Assembly (NCBI GenBank): GCA_021018815.1
Contig: JAITYX010000003.1
Location: 10,320,501 to 10,384,500 of the forward strand
Origin: Talinum fruticosum
Taxonomy: Eukaryota; Streptophyta; Magnoliopsida; Caryophyllales; Talinaceae
DNA: 64,000 nucleotides
Direction: 5' to 3'
A program made the position numbers and the translations under genes. The notes below the pieces were generated by a model. The model was given only the letters and a program-made list of their open reading frames with translations. It was not told the DNA's origin and did not search any database. How positions within the stretch are numbered: the stretch's first letter is position 1; each line of letters starts with the position of its first letter. Below, in pieces: positions 60,192-64,000 of this stretch.

Positions 60192-61733
60192 TGAAGACTC
60201 AGACCTATCATATACATCATTCTAAGTTCCATCAAGAAATCCAAGTATAAGACTTCATCTCTTATAAGGTTTTGACTAAAAGTCATTCTATCTCGTTTTA
60301 TAAGCTTTTCTCGAGTGATATAACATCTTTTCGAGCGTTATAGAAACTATCGCATATGTTCTCTTTTGATTCAGACTTACTCGTAAAGCATATTCTTGTT
60401 TATCATTTCACACACAGCTTCGAGTCATTCGGACAACACTAAAATATATTGCATGTTCAAACACTTGTTCTATTAGGCATAAACTTAGTTCGACTTCATG
60501 ATCTAAGTTTGATTGAATTACTCGTGTTAATTCATTCTTCTAAGTCAAGCATGTTTTGTTTAAACTATGTTTAGTCTAGATCAAGTCCGACTACTATGAT
60601 ATTCTTTATTTGACTTGATTTGGTTCTAGACTCGACTAAGATGGAATTTGAGTATCATGGATATTAGACTCGTAAAATTCCATTTCTTTCTAACTTAGAT
60701 AATTATGCACTTAGTTATCTTAATTAAAGCATTATCTTTGTCTAATCTTGGACCAAATTATTTTATACTTTGAGAACCAAATTTATTTACTTTTGTAGGT
60801 TATTCAAACGAGGCTACCATAATTTTGAATTACAAAAGTAACCGGCTTCAAAGCGTCAAATCACCAAGCAGATAAGGCTTTTTCACCTATGACCGAAGAC
60901 CAAACACTATGTCGTGGTTGTCTCGTTTCCAAAACTAGAAATCTGCAACGCTAAGCTCAACGGTGGTTTCCACCCTACTTTTCGGACACCACCAGTGGAT
61001 TAAGACTTCTAATGGAGTCAAGAGCCATTGCCCAACGTTCACATCTCAACGGATATTTTCCGAGTGACTCGGAAAATCCATTGCAACGGTCACAAAGGAC
61101 TTCCAGTCGGAAGATAGTCACAACGGCTAATCTGCTTGGTTATCTATAAATAGAAGGCAACTCTCGAGACTTGAAGATTGCTGAACCAACCATCAATACA
61201 CGCACTTAACAAAAAGTTATTGTATTCATACTCAATCTTCTACTTACTACTCCAACTCTGTACTAAATATCTTTCTAAGTTTTAAGGTCTTGTAATAAGT
61301 TTACAAACACTTATTCTTACTTTCCGAGTAAGGTCCCTTGACCGAGCGGTAAGGGTTAACTCAGCTCAATTGTGGCTAACTGTAAAGGTTACCTTAGTTA
61401 GGAAGTACTAGATCGGATAAGGTAATTTCGAGTCCAGGAAAAATCTTATAAGGAATTGTGTAAGGGAGTAATTCTGGTTAAGTCTTTCTATTGTATTTTG
61501 TCGATTCAAAATAGTGGATTTGACTTGGTGCTTGGATTAGCACCGACCGTGGTTTTTCGCCCCATGAGGGTTTCCACGTAACTTTCTGAGTTAGCACTTT
61601 TCCGAGTCTAATCTAGACTCGACTCTCCACGGAGTCATCTCGTAGTTTTATTCTTCCATTACTTGTTTAAATTTCCCCATCACCTTATTCACCCCCTCTA
61701 GGGTGACATAGTCTCTCCAAGAGCTAACCTTTA
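60192..61733 (+). repeat. 5' LTR of copia III
   Basis: 1542 bp, TGAAGACTCAGACC...AACCTTTA. It keeps the CAG form (GACTCAGACC) where copia I reads GACTCGGACG. TATA box at 61145-61153 (TATAAATAG). The PBS follows at 61735 as TTGCTATAAGAGCC (TTGGTATCAGAGCC expected). Confidence 0.88.
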
Positions 61734-61795
61734 ATTGCTATAAGAGCCTACCCTTTTAGAAAGGATCTAACCATCTAAAGGTTTAAAGATCAAAA

Positions 61796-63300
61796 TGGCT
61801 CGTAACAATGGAGAATTCGATGAGGGAAGATCTTCCAGCAGACCACCAAAGTTCAAAGTATCTAACTTCGTGCACTCGGAAGAAACTCATGGAATGTTTC
61901 CTGGTGGATCATGGTGAGGATGTCTAGAACATCATACAAGTAGGCACTACATTCCCATGAAGACGAAAGAAATAAGACTCGTGCCTAAGACAAAGGCCGA
62001 GTTCACTATCGAGGAAGCAGAGAAGTTCGAAAGAACTTCAAGGCGATAAACATTCTAATGTACGCCATCAGCTCGTAAGAATACAACCGAGTGTCGACTA
62101 CGACATAGCAAAAGAAGAGTGGGACACTTTTGTCAACACTTATGAAGGCACCGGCCAAGTCAGCAGTGCGAAGAGAAGTCAATATCTTCACAAGTACGAG
62201 CTGTTCAAGATGGAGCCGAAGAGAACATCACTCAAATGTTCATCCTGGTTCACCGAGATTACCAACAATCTCAAATCTCTCGGGTAGAAAGATTTCCCAC
62301 GAGGAAATGTGCGTAAAGATGCTCAAAAGCCTACCCAAGACAAGATGGGGTCCTAAGGTGATGGCCATTGAAGAGGCTCGTAACCCGTCCCAACTCAAGT
62401 CGACAAACTCATTGGGAAGCTACTCACCCACGAGATCCATCTCGAAAGAGGGGGACGCAGAGGTCAACACCAAAAAGAACATTGCACTAAAAGCCTCGTA
62501 AACTAGAGAAGCAAATCTGAGTTCATCGGACTCGTAAGAGGATCTCATTACACTCATCGCTAGAGGCTTCAAGAGAATGATGAAGCACAAGAGATGGGAT
62601 AAGAAGCCAAGAGAAGAGTTCTATAAGAAAGACAAGAAGGATAGAAAAGGTAAGCACTCTTCCCCTTCAAAGTTACCTTTGACTAAGAACTCGGCTGTTT
62701 TGAATGTGGCAGCAAGGAACAGTATAATCAAGGACTATCCTAAGAGAAACAGGGACAGTAAAGAAGAAAAAGGCTATGATGGACACATGGAGTGATGAAG
62801 ACTCATCGAAGATGATGAGGACTCGGATCACTCAAATTGTTTGATGGCACTCTCGACTCGAAGTTGAAATAGAGTCGACTCACATCAATCGGACAATGAG
62901 GAAACAAATCCTCAAAAGGTAATTGATTACTTTCTCAAGTTTTCCAAAGTTGATTTAGCTAAGTACATTTTTACTTTGGAAGAAAAGTCCAATTCTAACT
63001 CTTCTCGTTTTAAAGAACAACTTGACTTAATCACCTCTGAAAGCATTTGTTCAAAAAATGAATTGGAAAACCGAGACTAACTTTAAGGGAACTCAAGACT
63101 AGTGCTCAATCCAATGAGACCGAGTCCGAGGTACTCGAAGAGAAAATGGGCAACTAAAGCAAAAGCTCAACGAGTGTCAAGATCTTGTTTAAAAATTTAC
63201 TCAAGGTTAGAAAAACCTCGAAATGCTCTTAGGGTCCCAATGTGTCTCCTTCGAAAAGAAGGTCTTGGTTTTAACAAAGAGGAGGAATCTAATTCCTACT
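61796..63300 (+). pseudogene. copia III gag
   Basis: Starts MARNNGEFDEGRSSSRPPKF at 61796 and follows copia I Gag with breaks. The frame shifts at CACTCGG (61873-61879) where CACTGG is needed, the same codon disrupted in copia I. Later pieces include RWDKKPREEFYKKDKKDRKG (about 62595), a damaged zinc knuckle (VLNVAARNSIIKDYP: Cys and His mostly lost) and a coiled-coil-like segment to about 63190. Confidence 0.82.
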
Positions 63301-63319
63301 CGAACTTTTCAAAAAGGAT

Positions 63320-63770
63320 TCCGTAATCGTGAAGTTTAGAAAGGTTGAGCACGGTCCCATTCATAAGAATGAAAGGAGGACCGAGCCTGCACCAGCTTAC
63401 AGGAGAAACTCTTCTCCACTGGTTTATAAAAGAAACGTTTCTCAAAAGAAAGAGACACATACTCGGTTCTTTGAAAGAAAGACTCAAAATCGGACCAAAC
63501 CCAAAGTTATTCAAATCTGGTTCCCAAGAGTCTTCTTCCTCGTAAAAGGACCACAAGTAAAGGGTGTTACTGGGTTTGTTAGAAGAAGTGAGAAGGGTTA
63601 GTTTGTTTCGACTTGCAGATAGCTCAAAAAAGAACAAAAAGGCATTGGTACCGGACGGTGGATGCTCACGCCACATATCAGGAAATTCAAGACTCTTTTC
63701 CGAGTTACAAGAGTACAAGGGAGGAAAAGTCACGTTTGGTGATGAAAGCAAAGGCAAGATTGGAAAAGGA
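63320..63770 (+). pseudogene. copia III protease region, interrupted
   Basis: The frame reads DGGCSRHISGNSRLFSELQE, then KVTFGDES and KGKIGKG. DSG is again read as DGG: codons 63654-63662 with GGT for AGT, a CAG-to-CGG change. The base before it (TACCGGAC for TACCTGGAC) also lost a T from CTG. Homology to copia I ends at about 63770. Confidence 0.8.
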
Positions 63771-64000
63771 TTATTTGCGTGGTTTGCTTTCATTCGTTGT
63801 TTTATACTTACCTGTAATAACAGGGGCTCCAGTGGAAGTTTAGCTCAAGCATTGGCTTCAACTTGGTCTAAACTAATGATTGTTTGAGCTACTATTAGCG
63901 GAGTTAGAGAAAAATAATCCTCTAACTTGCCACTAGAGTCCGTAAAGCTGCTGGTGCCGGATCTTTGTGGCTTCTTACCAACAGGAATCAACCTATTATA
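63771..64000. other. Unidentified sequence inserted in copia III
   Basis: No match to the copia I continuation or to anything else in the window. Minus-strand text such as SGKLEDYFSLTPLIVAQTII is open for a short distance, but I cannot assign a family. Confidence 0.4.

Larger units (their letters stand above)
60192..64000 (+). mobile_element. Copia element (copia III), 5' half, same family as copia I
   Basis: LTR 60192-61733, PBS, gag and protease collinear with copia I, then broken at about 63770 by unrelated sequence and cut off by the window end. More diverged from copia I than copia I's LTRs are from each other. Confidence 0.88.

Overview
This window is nuclear DNA from a flowering plant, almost certainly a repeat-rich intergenic region. 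It has plant-type LTR retrotransposons (Ty1/copia, and Ty3/gypsy of Tat, Athila-like and chromovirus-like types), a CACTA (En/Spm) transposon, a PIF/Harbinger (HARBI1-like) relic, Helitron-like ends and large TTA microsatellites. I see no intact host protein gene, no rRNA or tRNA gene and no CRISPR. I cannot name the species.

Layout. 1-10.4 kb: very AT-rich. A roughly 1.5-kb sequence occurs twice with a 3.3-kb offset (1-1545 and 3303-4845) and a third time in diverged form (about 9565-10436). Each is tied to (TTA)n arrays and to Helitron-like ends on the minus strand. A minus-strand solo copia LTR (5814-7432) sits in one TTA array. 10.5-28.5 kb: a Tat-type gypsy element with a remnant left LTR, gag, protease, deleted RT to integrase and a 2.8-kb right LTR. 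It is split by a 10.9-kb copia element (14360-25276, target duplication AATAT). 29.1-39.8 kb: a minus-strand copia element (target duplication CTTAA) that has lost most of pol and carries a 4.3-kb CACTA transposon (30747-35044). 40.6-42.6 kb: a broken HARBI1-like gene, itself split by a minisatellite insert flanked by a 12-bp direct repeat. 42.6-53.9 kb: the 3' half of a minus-strand copia element, interrupted by a gypsy element (42917-51419, target duplication GATCA). Its left LTR carries a 2.5-kb solo LTR (45246-47723, target duplication CTCAC). The copia RT is cut by a second CACTA-like end at 53854. 54.8-56.6 kb: two 877-bp LTR-like units in tandem, 9 bp apart. 56.6-60.2 kb: a third fragment of the chromovirus-like LTR and an Athila-like internal 3' segment. 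60.2-64 kb: the 5' half of another copia element running off the window.

The most important observation concerns the sequence itself. When sister copies are compared (LTR pairs, tandem LTRs, PBS sites, gag and integrase reading frames), differences and frameshifts cluster at CAG and CTG. There one copy reads CAG/CTG and the other reads CG, CGG, CGAG, CTCG or CCG. These are the symmetric CHG sites that plants methylate heavily in transposons. The simplest explanation is systematic long-read consensus error at methylated CHG sites, with a real CHG-targeted mutation process as the alternative. Many apparent frameshifts, and two DSG-to-DGG changes in the copia protease, may therefore not be real. 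I found no convincing new host system. The notable biology is the datable nesting order, the copia third ORF, the antisense ORF in the Tat LTR, the tandem LTR dimer, the 60-bp palindrome and the tandem Helitron-like ends.
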